Positions 1 to 10,680 of a stretch of 64,000 nucleotides of DNA are shown here, in pieces. Under the pieces are notes generated by a model. The model was given only the letters and a program-made list of their open reading frames with translations. It was not told where the DNA came from and made no database searches. Origin of the DNA: Pogonophryne albipinna. Lineage: Eukaryota; Chordata; Actinopteri; Perciformes; Artedidraconidae. The stretch lies in assembly GCA_028583405.1 (NCBI GenBank), contig CM053259.1, positions 18,389,594-18,453,593 on the forward strand. Direction: 5' to 3'. The position numbers and the translations under genes are program-made. Within the stretch, counting starts at the first letter, position 1. Each line of letters starts with the position of its first letter.

Positions 1-201
1 TTTTGACCCCACGGGGTGAGATCTTGCGTGGAGCCCCAGATCGAGGGAGATTATCAGTGGTCTTGTATGTCTTCCATTTTCTAATAATTGCTCCCACAGT
101 TGATTTCTTCACACCAAGCTGCTTACCTATTGCAGATTCAGTCTTCCCAGCCTGGTGCAGGTCTACAATTTTGTTTCTGGTGTCCTTTGGTCTTGGCCAT
201 C
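1..201 (-). pseudogene. Tc1 transposase N-terminal fragment, frameshifted
   Basis: This is the paired-like helix-turn-helix DNA-binding start of a Tc1 transposase, which in an intact copy binds the terminal repeats. From the ATG (MAKTK) the frame soon runs into a stop, while the recognisable helix-turn-helix sequence, ending in ISPRGVK at the window edge, is in another frame. That is direct evidence of a frameshift, so the gene is dead as shown. The catalytic DDE half lies beyond position 1 and cannot be assessed. Confidence 0.8.
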
Positions 202-566
202 GTAGAGTTTGGAGTGTGACTGTTTGAGGTTGTGGACAGGTGTCTTTTATACTGATAACGAGTTCAAATAGGTGCCATTAATACAGTTAACGAGTGGAGG
301 ACAGAGGAGGCTCTTAAAGAAGAAGTTACAGGTCTGTGAGAGCCAGAAATCTTGTTTGTTTGTAGGTGACCAAATACATATTTTACCGAGGAATTTACCA
401 ATTAATTCATTAAAAATCCTACAATGTGATTTCCTGGATTCTTTCCCCCCATTCTGTCTCTCATAGTTGAAGTGTACCTAGGATGAAAATTACAGGCCTC
501 TCTCATCTTTTCAAGTGGGAGAACTTGCACAATTGGTGGCTGACTAAATACTTTTTTGCCCCACTG
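1..566 (-). mobile_element. Tc1/mariner-type element, 5' end and transposase start
   Basis: The element ends at 566 in a terminal inverted repeat (read on the minus strand it begins cagtggggcaaaaaagtatt) and is followed by a TA dinucleotide at 567-568, the target duplicated by Tc1/mariner elements. Nearer the window edge, minus-strand codons at about 1-195 read as the N-terminal helix-turn-helix part of a Tc1 transposase, including the stretches [20 protein letters not shown] and [20 protein letters not shown]. The ATG at about 201 is in a different frame from this stretch, so a small deletion near the start has broken the gene. The rest of the transposase lies outside the window. Confidence 0.85.
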
Positions 567-1764
567 TATATCTATATGATGTCAAGAGTTACATTTAGGT
601 GCACAATGCTGTCTCTTGACTTGCAAGCTCTTTTACCAAACAAGCTAACGCTAGCTTGGTAAATATGACGCTCTTTGTATCAAAACAAAACTTACCTTCT
701 TATATATCGATTTTTTTCCACTTCGATCAACTTTGTTTCCTCCGGCTTCAATTTGCAGCACTCTTGTTCGTTCTCTCTATGTCTGGTCAGACATCAATCT
801 GTTCCACGTAGCGCGCCCCCTAGAGGCCTGGAGCACTTCCGGAATGTTTTTTTTGTGTGTGTGTATTTAGTTTGCATCATTTCTGTAAATGCAGCGTTTT
901 TTGGTTGGATTTGTTTTCAGGATTTGTTTGTTTTTCATTTCAGGATTTGCAGCTGTTTCCTGCTTATGTATGCGTTTTTGCCCGTTGTTCCGCGTTTGCA
1001 CCTGCCGGCCACCGTACCCATGGCCAAAGCATATCTCTCTGTCCCAGCAATATGGGCATAGATATGTCTCATAATTATTTGTGTGAACATAACAATTATT
1101 TGTGTGTAAATATGTGATTTGTAAATGTAAAACACCATCCACAAATGCATTTAAAAGATTTGCAAACTCACAAATAAATTAGCAAGTGTAAAACGGATCT
1201 GCAAATACGCTAAATATTTTCACAAATAAAAAAAAGATCTGTGAATATCTCTTTAACATTTACAACTTTCGATCAGGCATTTGTGAATCCATTTCATATT
1301 TGTCGACCAAAAATGCGCTTGCGGATCTCAAATCTCTGCTCGTGGATCTCACATTTCTGCTTGTGGATCGTCTTTTTACACACACAGAATTTTGAGACAT
1401 ATTTTCCGCCGGTCTCGGCTAAAATCTACTCGTGTCACTCGCTTATTTTCGGAAACCACGTGATGGCCTGCTGATGACGACATTTCCGCATGATTTCAAA
1501 GTAAGAGCATGATGGTTTGTTTAATGCTCTGTTTTTTTATTATAATGAACAGCGGAACGTTAGATGCATTCTTTATCACCATCATCATGTTATAGTGATA
1601 CAGTTAGTTTGTGTTAGTATATTGGATCAATATAGCATATATCGAGCACATGCATTGATGTTGAAGTACAGGCTATACGCCACTTTCGGATCCCGGGGGA
1701 GCAGCTGGCAGCGAAGATAAAACTCTTTCTTCATTGTTTGTTGTGTATTCAGTCAAGCGGAATA
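567..1764. other. Non-coding stretch with degenerate repeats
   Basis: No gene is recognisable. Between about 1060 and 1390 there are many loose copies of short words such as tttgtgaa, gatctg(c/t)(g/a)aa and gtggatct. They resemble the subterminal repeats of an old DNA transposon, but I could not define ends or a target duplication. A (GT)n-like tract lies near 855. Short open frames here show no conserved domain. Confidence 0.5.
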
Positions 1765-1905
1765 CACAAGGGGGATTTTTCTTTAAATATTGAAGTTGAA
1801 AGCATCAATCTGGTGCACTTTGAGAGCAACATGAAGAGATCTATGGATAGCTCTCTCAGCACCCATATGAAACAGAACTGTTAACAGATTTTCTTTTTGG
1901 ATTTG
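1765..1905 (+). repeat. Partial copy of a dispersed hAT-internal repeat
   Basis: The sequence from a T-rich stretch through ttgaagttgaaagcatcaat to gaaacagaactgttaacaga recurs at about 17390-17460 (inside the hAT at 14501-18061) and at about 45260-45385 (inside the hAT at 44969-46110). It is therefore a fragment of the same internal region. It abuts a CT microsatellite and the broken end of the Gypsy element, so its own ends are not visible. Confidence 0.7.
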
Positions 1906-1907
1906 TA

Positions 1908-1950
<43 letters not shown>
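1908..1950 (+). repeat. (CT)n microsatellite
   Basis: A near-perfect run of ct dinucleotides. It marks the point where the Gypsy integrase sequence stops, and it produces an artefactual Arg-Glu repeat in minus-strand frames. Confidence 0.9.
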
Positions 1951-1952
<2 letters not shown>

Positions 1953-4479
1953 TGAGAGCCCCTGTCTGAGGAAATGTCTGACGGGGTGCCAAAACGACAC
2001 ACCCACATTGCAATGAAGGCCCGGCAACGTCTGCGGCTGATGTCGAAACGAGCGGAACCGCCTCCGGCCAACGGGTCGTTCTGTCCACCATGGTGAGGAG
2101 GTAGGAAAACCCCTGAGAGGAAGGCAACGGACCAACCAGGTCAATGTTGACGTGATCAAACCTCCTCTCAGGCACCAGGAAACGCTCCAACGGGGCCTTC
2201 GTGTGGCGGTGCACCTTAGCGCGTTGACAAGCCACGCACTCCCTGGCCCAAGTCCTCACGTCCCTTTTCAGTCCTTGCCAAACGAACTTCGCCGCTACCA
2301 AACGCACCAAAGGTTTAACGCCGGGGTGTGACAGGCCGTGCACAGCCTCGAAAACAGGACGCCTCCAGCTGGCAGGGACGACAGGCCGCGCCAGGCCCGT
2401 AGAGACGTCACACAGGAGAGTAATGCCCGCGTCGCCGAACACCACGTCCTCCAAGCGCAGCCCCGCGCTCTCCACCTTCAGAGCCTGGACGCCGGGATCT
2501 GTGACCTGGTCCGCCGCCATGCGAGTATAGTCCAGGCCCAACTGGACGGCACCGATGACGACCCTGGAGAGGCAATCAGCAACCAGGTTCGACTTGCCAG
2601 CCACGTGCTTAATGTCCGTAGTGAACTCCGATATGTAGGACAGCTGCCGCTGCTGACGTGCCGACCAAGGCTCCGCCACTTTTGACATGGCGAAGGTGAG
2701 CGGCTTGTGGTCGACAAACGCCGTAAATTCACGGCCTTCCAGCATGAAACGGAAGTGCCGCACGGCCAAATAAAGTCCGAGGAGCTCCCGGTCAAAGGCG
2801 CTGTATTTGCGTTCTCTAGGCGTCAGCTGGCGGCTGAAAAAGGCGAGCGGCTGCCAAGCGCCCTCCACCCACTGCTCGTGCACTGCGCCGACCGCGTAGT
2901 CCGACGCGTCCATGGTGATGGAGATGGGAGCCGTAGATGATGGGTGTGCCAGCAAAGCCGTCTGAGCCAATGCGGTCTTGACCTCAGCAAAAGCGCAGTC
3001 CGCCTCTGCTGTCCAGTCGATCTCCTGGACGGGGGTCTTGCCTTTCAACGCTTCATACAGCGGCCGCATGATGTGTGCGGCCCGGGCGATGAAACGGTGG
3101 TAGAAAGTCACCATCCCCAGAAACTCACGGAGCGACCGGGCTGTGAGCGGGCGAGGAAAAGCTGCAACAGCCTCCACCTTCGCTGGCAGAGGTGTCGCAC
3201 CGCCCTTGGTGACGCGGTGCCCCAGGAAATCGATGTCCGACACCCCGAACTGGCACTTTGCAGGATTGATGATTAATCCGTGTTCGTTGAGCCGTGTGAA
3301 AAGGGCTCGGAGGTGGGAGAGGTGCTCCTGCACTGAAGTGCTGGCGACGAGTATGTCGTCGAGGTAGACAAACACAAATGGCAGGTCCCGCAGCACCAAA
3401 TCCATCAGGCGCTGGAACGTCTGAGCGGCATTCTTGAGTCCAAAAGGCATCCGCAGGAACTCAAAAAGTCCAAAAGGCGTTATCACTGCTGTCTTGGGAA
3501 TGTCCAGGGGGTGCATGGGCACCTGGTGGTATCCACGCACCAGGTCCACCTTGGAAAACAACCCTGTACCGGCCAGATGCGCCGAAAAGTCCTGAATGTG
3601 CGGCACCGGATAGCGGTCAGGCGTATTGGCGTCGTTGAGTCGGCGGTAATCCCCGCACGGGCGGAACCCGCCGTTCGGTTTGGGAACGACGTGCAGGGGG
3701 GAAGCCCAAGGACTGTCGGAGCGGCGGACAATGCCCAGGCGCTCCATTGTTGCGAACTCCGCCCTCGCTACAGCCAGCTTAGAAGGGTTCAACCGCCGGG
3801 CCCTGTCGTAGACAGGAGGCCCCCCGGTAGTGACGTGGTGTTCCACGCCATGCTTAGTGGTAAGCGCAGAGAAGGTGGGTAGCGACAGGTCTGGAAACTC
3901 GGCCAACAGTCTGAGAAACGTGTCTGCCCCTGACAGCGAGCCTGACAGCCCGTCGTACGCTGCGCTGCCAAGTGTGCACACGAGGGAAGAAAACGTTAAG
4001 GCATCAACCAAACGCCTATTCTTAACGTCCACTAAGAGTCCATGAGCACACAAAAAATCCACTCGGAGGAAGGGAAAAGAAATGTCCGCTGTCACGAAAT
4101 CCCAGCTGAAACGCTGTCCTCCGATGCACAGACACATAGGCCTCACGCCGTACGTGCGAATGGGACCGCCGTTAGCCGTCGTCAATCGCGGTCCGTGCCC
4201 CCCACGGGCGACGTCTTCACTCGACGCTGGAACGACGCTCCGTTGAGCGCCCGTGTCACACAGAAACAGGCTCCCCGAAACGCTGTCGCTGACGAAGAGG
4301 AGCCTGCACGTGCCGCCGACGCTCAGAGCCACTACTGAGCGCCGGCCCCTCCGTTTCCCGGGGGTTTGTAGCTGCACGGAGCGATGCATCTCTTCGCCCT
4401 TGTCCCGAAACGTGCGTGGTAAACGCACTCTCCGGCGTCTCCACGCCGGCTCGCCACAGCCGTGCCCGGCCTCCGCCAC
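1948..4479 (-). pseudogene. Gypsy pol: protease, RT, RNase H, partial integrase
   Basis: An 843-codon open frame. The aspartic protease motif DTGA is at residues 75-78. Reverse transcriptase spans roughly 240-430, with the palm motif VYLDD at 371-375. The RNase H region follows at about 515-640 (ITMDASDYA, later AFDRELLGLY). The integrase zinc-binding H714/H718/C748/C751 and the first core aspartate (NIDLVGPL, about 778-785) are present. After about residue 817 the frame loses similarity, while the continuation (ending SSDRGSQ) is read in another frame just before the CT tract: a frameshift and then truncation. In an intact element these enzymes process Gag-Pol, copy the RNA and integrate the DNA. 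Confidence 0.9.
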
Positions 4480-4882
4480 GCTTTCTTGACTGCAGGTGGG
4501 CCGCTGAGCGTCGCGGCTAACGTCTCTGCACCGGGCTGTTGTGTAGCCAGGAAAAAACGATCCGCTTCCTCAGCCAAAGCACGGGGCTCCGTGACAGGCA
4601 TGTTGGCCAGCGCCGTCTGTACCCGGGGAGGCAAGTGACGCAGGAAAATCTCCGTAAATAAAATCTGGGGATCTTCCCCCCCCTAGCAGATTTAGCATTT
4701 TCTCCATTAGCTGGGATGGCTTGCTGTCTCCTAGGCCTTGAATGTCAAGTATCTGGCGGGCCCTCTCCTTAGCAGATAAGCTAAATGTCTTAAGGAGAAG
4801 GGCCTTAATCGCCTCATATTTGCCATGATGTGGGGGGGCTGCGATGAATCCCACCAACCTGGACGACGCAGAGCTGTCCAGC
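4332..4882 (-). pseudogene. Gypsy gag, C-terminal two thirds
   Basis: Gag coats the retrotransposon RNA in intracellular particles. From 4882 the frame reads LDSSASSRLVGFIAAPPHHG, then a helical stretch with KERARQILDIQGLGDSKPSQ. A run of C residues near 4677-4685 coincides with a shift to another frame, which continues through LPPRVQTALANMP to a C-terminal region with C-x-Y-H and C-x3-C spacing (YHARFGTRAKRCIAPC). The end overlaps the start of the pol frame. The frame joins the gag start at 6557-6418 if the nested hAT and one 8-bp duplicate are ignored. Confidence 0.8.
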
Positions 4883-4890
4883 GCTGCTAC

Positions 4891-6417
4891 TAGGGCTGCA
4901 CGGTATTGAAAAAAACTGACATCGCGATTTTTTCCCCCCCTGCGGTATATATTGCGTTTTTTTTAACCTGTTAAGCCCCAAAGTCCACGCGGGTACTTTA
5001 CTTTTTTTTTCACGACAGTGTCTCAGGGGATCGTAATATTTAAGAACCTATTAATGTGTTATACCAGATTAACGGAAATAATCTCAGCTAACTGACGATA
5101 CAAACCATTTTTACCAAAACAAAACACAAGTCTCATAAGAAGCATCTAAATGACCCCTGAGCGAAAAATGCTAACGCACTTTGGCACAGAAGATAAAAGT
5201 ACCCTTATTACTTATCGTAGCTGCACATACAAGATATCCGATTAAAGCTGAGGTTCCACAGATTATTTAGGTATATAGTATCATCACTGAGTGATCTGAA
5301 CTCGGACAGGGGAAGCAAACACAGACATCACAACACGTACCTTTACGTAGCTTCTAGGGGAGATGTCTCACCGTAGCTGTCAATCTGATCAAAAGACGTG
5401 TTCAATGGCATTAAAACGAGAAAGAAAAAACGCGGCTGAATCGGTTAATCCATAGGTTTTTAACGTCTCTGTATAAAAAAATGATTTAATTTATAATCCA
5501 TAATTCCATTTTTATGTAAATATCGCAGAGCAAAAGTTAGCTGCTAATGGTAGCCACCAGAGTGGCTGCTGCTTCCGGTCTTGGCATGTTGCTTACCCTC
5601 AAATAAGGGGGTTCATCTGTGAATGAAGAAGAGTGGTAAGGAATCCAAGAGATTAAACGTATTTGTTACGACCCATTAAACTATAGGAAGCTTCTTGGAA
5701 GTAAATCTTCATTCTCTCCGGTATTGTCCTCCTGTGCCTCGCTAATTTTTTACCAGTGTTTTGATGGTCTGCAAACTAGCGGGGCGGGGCCTGCTGTGAT
5801 CTGATCAAGAATGATTGTGATTGGTAGTTTGCTGTGCATGCAGGGGAAGTTCTACACACACCAACACATAAACAAATAAGGAGTGAGAGTGACGCGTAGC
5901 CAAAACCGGAAGCTGCATACACTCTGGTGGCTACCATTAGCAGCTAACTTTTGTGCTCCGATTTTTACATAAAAATGGAATTATGGATTATAAACAATTG
6001 CTTCAAAGCCACAGATACATTATCAACCTATGGATCAACCGATTCAGCCGCGTTTTTTCTTTCTCGTTTTAATGCCATTGAACACGTCTTTTGATCAGAT
6101 TGACAGCTACGGTGAGACGATCTCCAGTAAAAGCTCCGTAAAAGGTACGTGTTGTGATGTCTGTGTTTGCTTTCCCTGTTGCGAGATCGGATCGCTTAGA
6201 TACTATACTTAAATAATCTGTGGAGTCTCAGCTTTAATCGGATATATTGTATGTGCAGTTTCGATAAGTAATAAGGGTATCTTTATTTTTGAATTCTGTG
6301 CTAAAGTGCATTAGCATTTTTTAAAAAAATGAATAAAACCGCACGTCCCTGCGGTGTGAATACCGCGCATGCGCATACCGCGGTTATCGCCATGACACGG
6401 TATATCGTTCAGCCCTA
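4891..6417. mobile_element. Foldback hAT element inserted in Gypsy gag
   Basis: The ends are tagggctgcacgg and cgttcagcccta, flanked by a perfect 8-bp duplication gctgctac (4883-4890 and 6418-6425), the signature of an hAT. Most of the element is one large inverted repeat. For example, 5165-5585 matches the reverse complement of about 5900-6325 (shared words include the complements of taatcggatat, cacaacacgtacc and tggtagccacca). A unique loop of about 300 bp lies at 5590-5895. No transposase is present, so it is non-autonomous. Confidence 0.92.
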
Positions 6418-6557
6418 GCTGCTACCACATGGTAGTATTTCAGGTCCCCGTTACGGACCTGTCGGCAGGCGAAGTGCGCCTCCACATGTGCGAACCATTC
6501 CTCCGCGGCGTGCTCCCAGAATTCCGGCAGCTTTACGAACACATCGCGTTCAGCCAT
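6418..6557 (-). pseudogene. Gypsy gag, N-terminal fragment
   Basis: The frame starts at the ATG at 6557 (MAERDVFVKLPEFW) and encodes about 46 residues, including AAEEWFAHVEAHFACR, a typical start of a Gypsy capsid domain. It stops abruptly at the hAT insertion. The 8-bp duplicate gctgctac (6418-6425) belongs to this coding sequence and is repeated at 4883-4890. The upstream sequence to about 6780 is probably the retrotransposon leader, but I cannot place an LTR or a primer-binding site with confidence. Confidence 0.75.
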
Positions 6558-6559
6558 GC

Positions 6560-7748
6560 TCGTTAATTTCCCGGAAACTTTCTCGGAAAAGTCAATGTGA
6601 CCAGTGTAGTGCCAGGAAAGGGGAGTCGGAGGCGGTGTATTAAGAACAGAGTTCCAATCTTTATTAGCCATTAATAACAGAGAGGTTATCACATCAACTG
6701 CTCTGCTTGATGAGCTAGCAGGAATGGAAGCTAACGCTACAGGTGTTCCCACTAAAGGGTCCGTGTGGCAACACAATACGAGAGGTGAATTATGTCCAAT
6801 AACGTGTCACCACAGGCTTCACTTAACATGAGGTGAAGGATGTAAGAAGATTCTAGAAAGTAGGGCACCACAAAATATATCGTTTTTAACTGTCGTCTTG
6901 CAATGTCATCTTGTTCATTAGAAACATAGCAAAAAAAGCAATATTGCATTTTTTTTTTGTTTAAAGAGTATCAGTAGAAAATAAGTAAGCTTCATTTTTT
7001 TCCTTTGATTTGCTTTGACAGCATTGCAAAAGCAGCAGAACTAAAAATAGTTTAATTTAAATCAACATTATTGCACATATTCTGAACTCGTGCAGGGATA
7101 TACAGTTACACATGTACAAGTTTCCATAGAAACCAATATAAAAAGAAAGCAATCCCAGAAATAAATTATATTCTCTATAGAGACTAGAGGTAAGACTGAA
7201 GCAATATCCAAATCCAAATCAGCAGCAGGTAAGGAGGATTTATATCACGCACACTAATTAAAAATAAAAGTAAATGTTTAAATGTTTTTTTTAACCCTAA
7301 ATAGGTAGGAAATAAAAAAGAAAGAACATTTTTCTCGGTTCCCAGGAGGAGGATATAGCATACAAAACACCAACTGAACATAGCCAAGCCAAACGCTCAC
7401 AATGTTAGCACAAGCAGTAAACACTTACCTTGATGAACTGAAGAGTAAATCCTTAGTGATGATATGAAGTGATTGCAAGTCAAATTTGGAATAACAGGAC
7501 CGAAAAACTCCACTTCCGGTTTGTGGCCTCAGCTGATTTCGGAACCAGCATCAAGTAGGAGCTTTTCCTTCACAAACCAATCCTGAGGTCAAATGTGTGC
7601 ACTATTGCAGGGAGGATTCCTTTAGACACGACATCTGAGCACAGTTTTGCAGCTGATTTAGCACACATGATGCATTGCAGGTGAGCAGCACGGGGAAACA
7701 AGTGGGCGGGGCTTTGAAGGGTTTAAATAGCCCGCCTTCAACTGAGGG
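6560..7748. other. Unassigned stretch, probable Gypsy leader then repeat-like DNA
   Basis: The first 200 bases probably belong to the Gypsy 5' region. The rest is AT-rich with no recognisable gene. From about 7500 the sequence resembles promoter-type repeat DNA (cttccggtttgtgg, gggcggggctttgaa), but nothing can be assigned. It ends at the 8-bp duplication of the next hAT (7741-7748). Confidence 0.4.
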
Positions 7749-8824
7749 CAGAGGTGTGGACTCGAGTCACATGACTTGGACTCGAGTCAGACTCGAGTCA
7801 CCAATTTGATGACTTGAGACTCGACTTGACAAAATCACAAAAGACTTGCGACTCGACTTGGACTTGAACACCAATGACTTGGGACTTGACTTGGACTTGA
7901 GCCTTCTGACTTGAGGTGACTTGATAATTTAATTCAGAGGTCTCCAACACGCCGATCGCGAGATGCCGCTAGAAGAGCAGACTCCCGTCGGGGAGAGCAG
8001 AATCTTCAGCCGCTCCTACTCTTGCTGAGATTCCTTGCAGGCAGGGGCGGGTCTTTATTTAGCTGGGCCACCATGCGGCCAATCATATGCGAGGACACAC
8101 TAGGATCATACCATTATGTGAAAGAAGGGTGGGGGGCACAGCAGGTGTAGTGGTACAGGCCAGCTGCACGGGGAGACGGATTTAAATGCTAGAGCGTCGG
8201 AAAAAGTCAAGAAATGAGCGAAAACCGAAAAAAGAAGCAGCATCTGGCTGCTTTTCAATGATATTGGAGAAAGCAAAGCTGAGTGCAGGATTTGTAAAAT
8301 GAAAATAACCTTCAGAGCAGGGTTTTTTTTTTTTTGGTAACCACTCAGGATTTATTGTCAGAGGTGGGAGAAGTTCAGATCTTGTACTTGAGTAAAAGTA
8401 CCAGAGTGTAGGAATACTCGGTTACGATAAAAAGTCCTGCATTCAAAATGTTACAAGTAAAAGTAGAAAAGTATTAGCATCAAAATATAGTTAAAGTACC
8501 ACCTGCAGAGGGATCTAGATTCAGGTGTTCTTTATAGAGACCGCCTCGCTGCACATTATCCCTGCATAAAGATAGATTGTGGGTCCCTTATAACATGTTG
8601 TACACAGTGGAAATACACATTCTGGTCACCTTAACATCAGGTATCTTATACATTAAACTCCTTCTGAATCAAACCGTCACGGTAGCCTTACCTTACTGAT
8701 CCCTCTTAAAATAAAATAAAACGTGTTACTTTACCACCAGAGAGAAAATTGATTATTAAATTATGAATGTGACTAATAAAGAGCGGTTTGATTATTAAGT
8801 ATTATTCTGTTGATCAATGTCATT

Positions 8825-9385
8825 ACATTACATTTAGCTGACGCTTTTATCCAAAGCGACTTACAGTAAGTGCATTCGACCAGTAAGATATAACCTTGAA
8901 GAAAACAGAATCATATAAGTACATCAGGTTTCATAGAGCCACAACATTTCAAGTGCTACTCAACTGGCTTTCGATAAGCCAGTCCTTTATTAGTATATAA
9001 GTGCTTTGTTAATAATTCTATTGCTCGAAGTGGAGTCGAAAGAGATGAGTTTTCAGTCTGCGCCGGAAGGTGTGTAAGCTATCTGCTGTCCTGATGTTAA
9101 TGGGGAGCTCATTCCACCATTTTGGAGCCAGGATAGCAAACCCACGTGTTTTTGCTGATGGGAACTTGGGTCCCCCTCGCAGTGCGGGTGCAGCGAGCCG
9201 TTTGGCTGATGCAGAGCGGAGTGCACGTGCTTGGGTGTACGGTTTAACCATGTCCTGGATGTAGGAAGGGCCAGATCCATTCGCAGCATGGTACGCAAGT
9301 ACCATTGTCTTGAAGTGGATTCTAGCAGTTACCGGAAGCCAGTGAAGGGAACGGAGGAGCGGAGTGGTTACATTACATTTGGTGA
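8825..9385 (-). mobile_element. 5'-truncated L2/CR1-clade LINE, 3' end
   Basis: On the minus strand an open frame of 124 codons (9392-9018) encodes the C-terminal tail of a LINE reverse-transcriptase polyprotein (TPLLRSLHWLPVTARIHFK, later WWNELPINIRTADSLHTF). It is followed by a short 3' UTR ending in the L2-type tail gtcgctttggataaaagcgt and imperfect aatgt repeats near 8825-8840. The upstream part of the LINE is absent, the usual result of incomplete target-primed reverse transcription. It lies inside the hAT at 7749-9576 and so inserted later or was carried by it. Confidence 0.85.
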
Positions 9386-9392
9386 AAAGCAC
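9018..9392 (-). pseudogene. LINE ORF2 C-terminal fragment
   Basis: This is the last part of the non-LTR retrotransposon polyprotein, the region after the reverse-transcriptase fingers and palm. Family-typical words are SLHWLPV, PSYIQDMV, RALRS and KTHLFRLHF. There is no endonuclease and no catalytic RT motif. The frame is open to a stop at its natural end, so only 5' truncation, not later decay, is evident. Confidence 0.8.
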
Positions 9393-9649
9393 TTAATGAC
9401 TTGTTTAAGACTCGTTTTGTCAACGTTTAGGACTTGGACTTGACTTGAACTTGCCCATCCTGACTTGAGACTTGACTCGGACTTGAGCGCAAAGACTTGA
9501 GACTTGACTCGGACTTGAGCGCAAAGACTTGAGACTTGACTCGGACTTGCAAAACAATGACTTGGTCCCACCTCTGACTGAGGGTGCAGTCAGCGCCATA
9601 TAGACTGAGAGTTACGTCATCTCCGTTCACTCCAATGGACCACTTTTTT

Positions 9650-10455
9650 ACAGCAATGGCGGATCGTGGAGCCTCTCAATCGTTCCCCGGAAGTTAGCGC
9701 CAAGGCTAGCAGAGCTATAGAGTTGCAGCATAATAGACCGTTCGTGACGGACTTTTAAAGGTAAGAAGAAGTTTAAAGATTTATATTGCGGATATTATCA
9801 GTACATCTGATTCAAATTAACATGTGTATTAAAGGATGTCAGTGGATTATCCCTAAATTAGTAGATTTAGGGAACGTTTACAGATAACAGATTAAGCTAG
9901 GATACCGAAGCAAGTTAGCAACACACGTTGAACAGCCTTTTAATTGTAAATTCCGTTCTCTTAATGTCTATTTGGTCCAACGTTGTTGAATTAGAGAAGA
10001 GGGGCTTCTAAACGGGATTGTATGTGGGGGTGGAGGGAGGTAAATATTAGATAAATATAACTTTGGTGCTTGTAAGAGTGAGTGTTTTTAGCAGAGCCAT
10101 ATTGTGTCCTTGTGATTATGTTGATTATTACCTGTCTGTATAATGTTGCAGCTCAGCTGATTTTGGATTGATGGCAAAGGGAGAGGGACTTAAGTGAGAG
10201 TGAAAACACAAGTTAAGTTTAATACTACTGTTTTATATAAGTAAACACCTTATCTCCCCAAGGCAATTTTCCATCCAATAGGTGTGTTATATAGGTGTGT
10301 ATAACCCTTTCTCCTGTCTGTTGCTCCCTCTTTCAGCACAAGAACCACAGGGGGATTCAATGGAGCCTGAAAACCTGCACTGAGACCCTCACCCTGCACC
10401 CTGAGTCTCAACTCTCAGTGTTTTTCAAGCCTTTCCCTGTTTTTTTGTATTAAAC
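9650..10455 (+). other. Possible exon-like segments on the opposite strand
   Basis: Within the THAP element, the plus strand has an ATG-initiated 13-codon frame (MADRGASQSF...) at about 9655, then aaag|gtaagaag, a good donor near 9757. A polypyrimidine tract ending ctttcag lies near 10337, followed by about 120 bases and attaaa near 10450. This could be a small spliced non-coding transcript or chance. Low confidence. Confidence 0.2.
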
Positions 10456-10530
10456 AAAACATTAAGCTTTCCCAATGGTGTGGTTTTCGTTTTGTGAAAA
10501 AGTGCATATGCAGTGTTTGTATATAATTAC

Positions 10531-10680
10531 ATCACATATTTTTTTGCTGTTGGTCGTGAAATTGCTCCTGCTGACTTGAGCCAGCCATTTTTTCCTCCGC
10601 TCTGTGTCAGTGGGGAAGCCGTACATTCGTACTCCTTTCTCGGAGCGATTTGAGCATCCCCAGGCAGCACAGCAAACCAT
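10531..10680 (-). pseudogene. THAP-domain exon of the P-like element
   Basis: From an ATG at 10680 the frame reads MVCCAAWGCSNRSEKGVRMY, then FPTDTERRKKWLAQV and KKICD. This matches the first two thirds of a THAP zinc finger: paired cysteines, the F-P motif, an invariant tryptophan and the third cysteine. The frame then meets gtaatt at 10530-10525, a plausible splice donor placed just before where the final x-H-F should come from the next exon. No such second exon is visible in the element. Upstream in-frame codons (from 10740) exist, but the THAP fold begins at this ATG. Confidence 0.7.

Larger units (their letters stand above)
1953..6557 (-). mobile_element. Ty3/Gypsy LTR retrotransposon, decayed, with a nested hAT
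   Basis: Read on the minus strand the order is gag, protease, reverse transcriptase, RNase H, integrase, which is the Ty3/Gypsy order. Gag begins near 6557. It is interrupted by a 1.5-kb hAT (4891-6417), resumes at 4882 and runs into pol. The integrase stops at a CT microsatellite near 1952, so the 3' part and 3' LTR are missing. I could not delimit a 5' LTR above 6560. The copy has at least one gag frameshift, an integrase frameshift, a 3' truncation and an insertion, so it cannot be autonomous. Confidence 0.9.
7749..9576. mobile_element. Non-autonomous hAT with gacttg subterminal repeats
   Basis: The ends are cagaggtgtggac and gtcccacctctg, with a perfect 8-bp duplication actgaggg at 7741-7748 and 9577-9584. 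Both subterminal regions are packed with gacttg/gactcgag words, including three tandem copies of a unit of about 31 bp at 9440-9550. Such repeats are typical transposase-binding arrays. The interior holds an AT-rich core, a fragment starting cagaggtgggagaag near 8360 and a truncated LINE at 8825-9385. No complete transposase is visible. Confidence 0.9.

Noticed and set aside
1856..2159. Arg-Glu repeat frames on the minus strand
   Set aside because: They arise from the CT microsatellite. Only the short SSDRGSQ part is a real Gypsy integrase remnant.
9440..9560. CRISPR-like or satellite array of gacttgagacttgactcgga units
   Set aside because: The units are directly adjacent with no unique spacers, and lie in the subterminal region of an hAT, where repeated binding words are normal.
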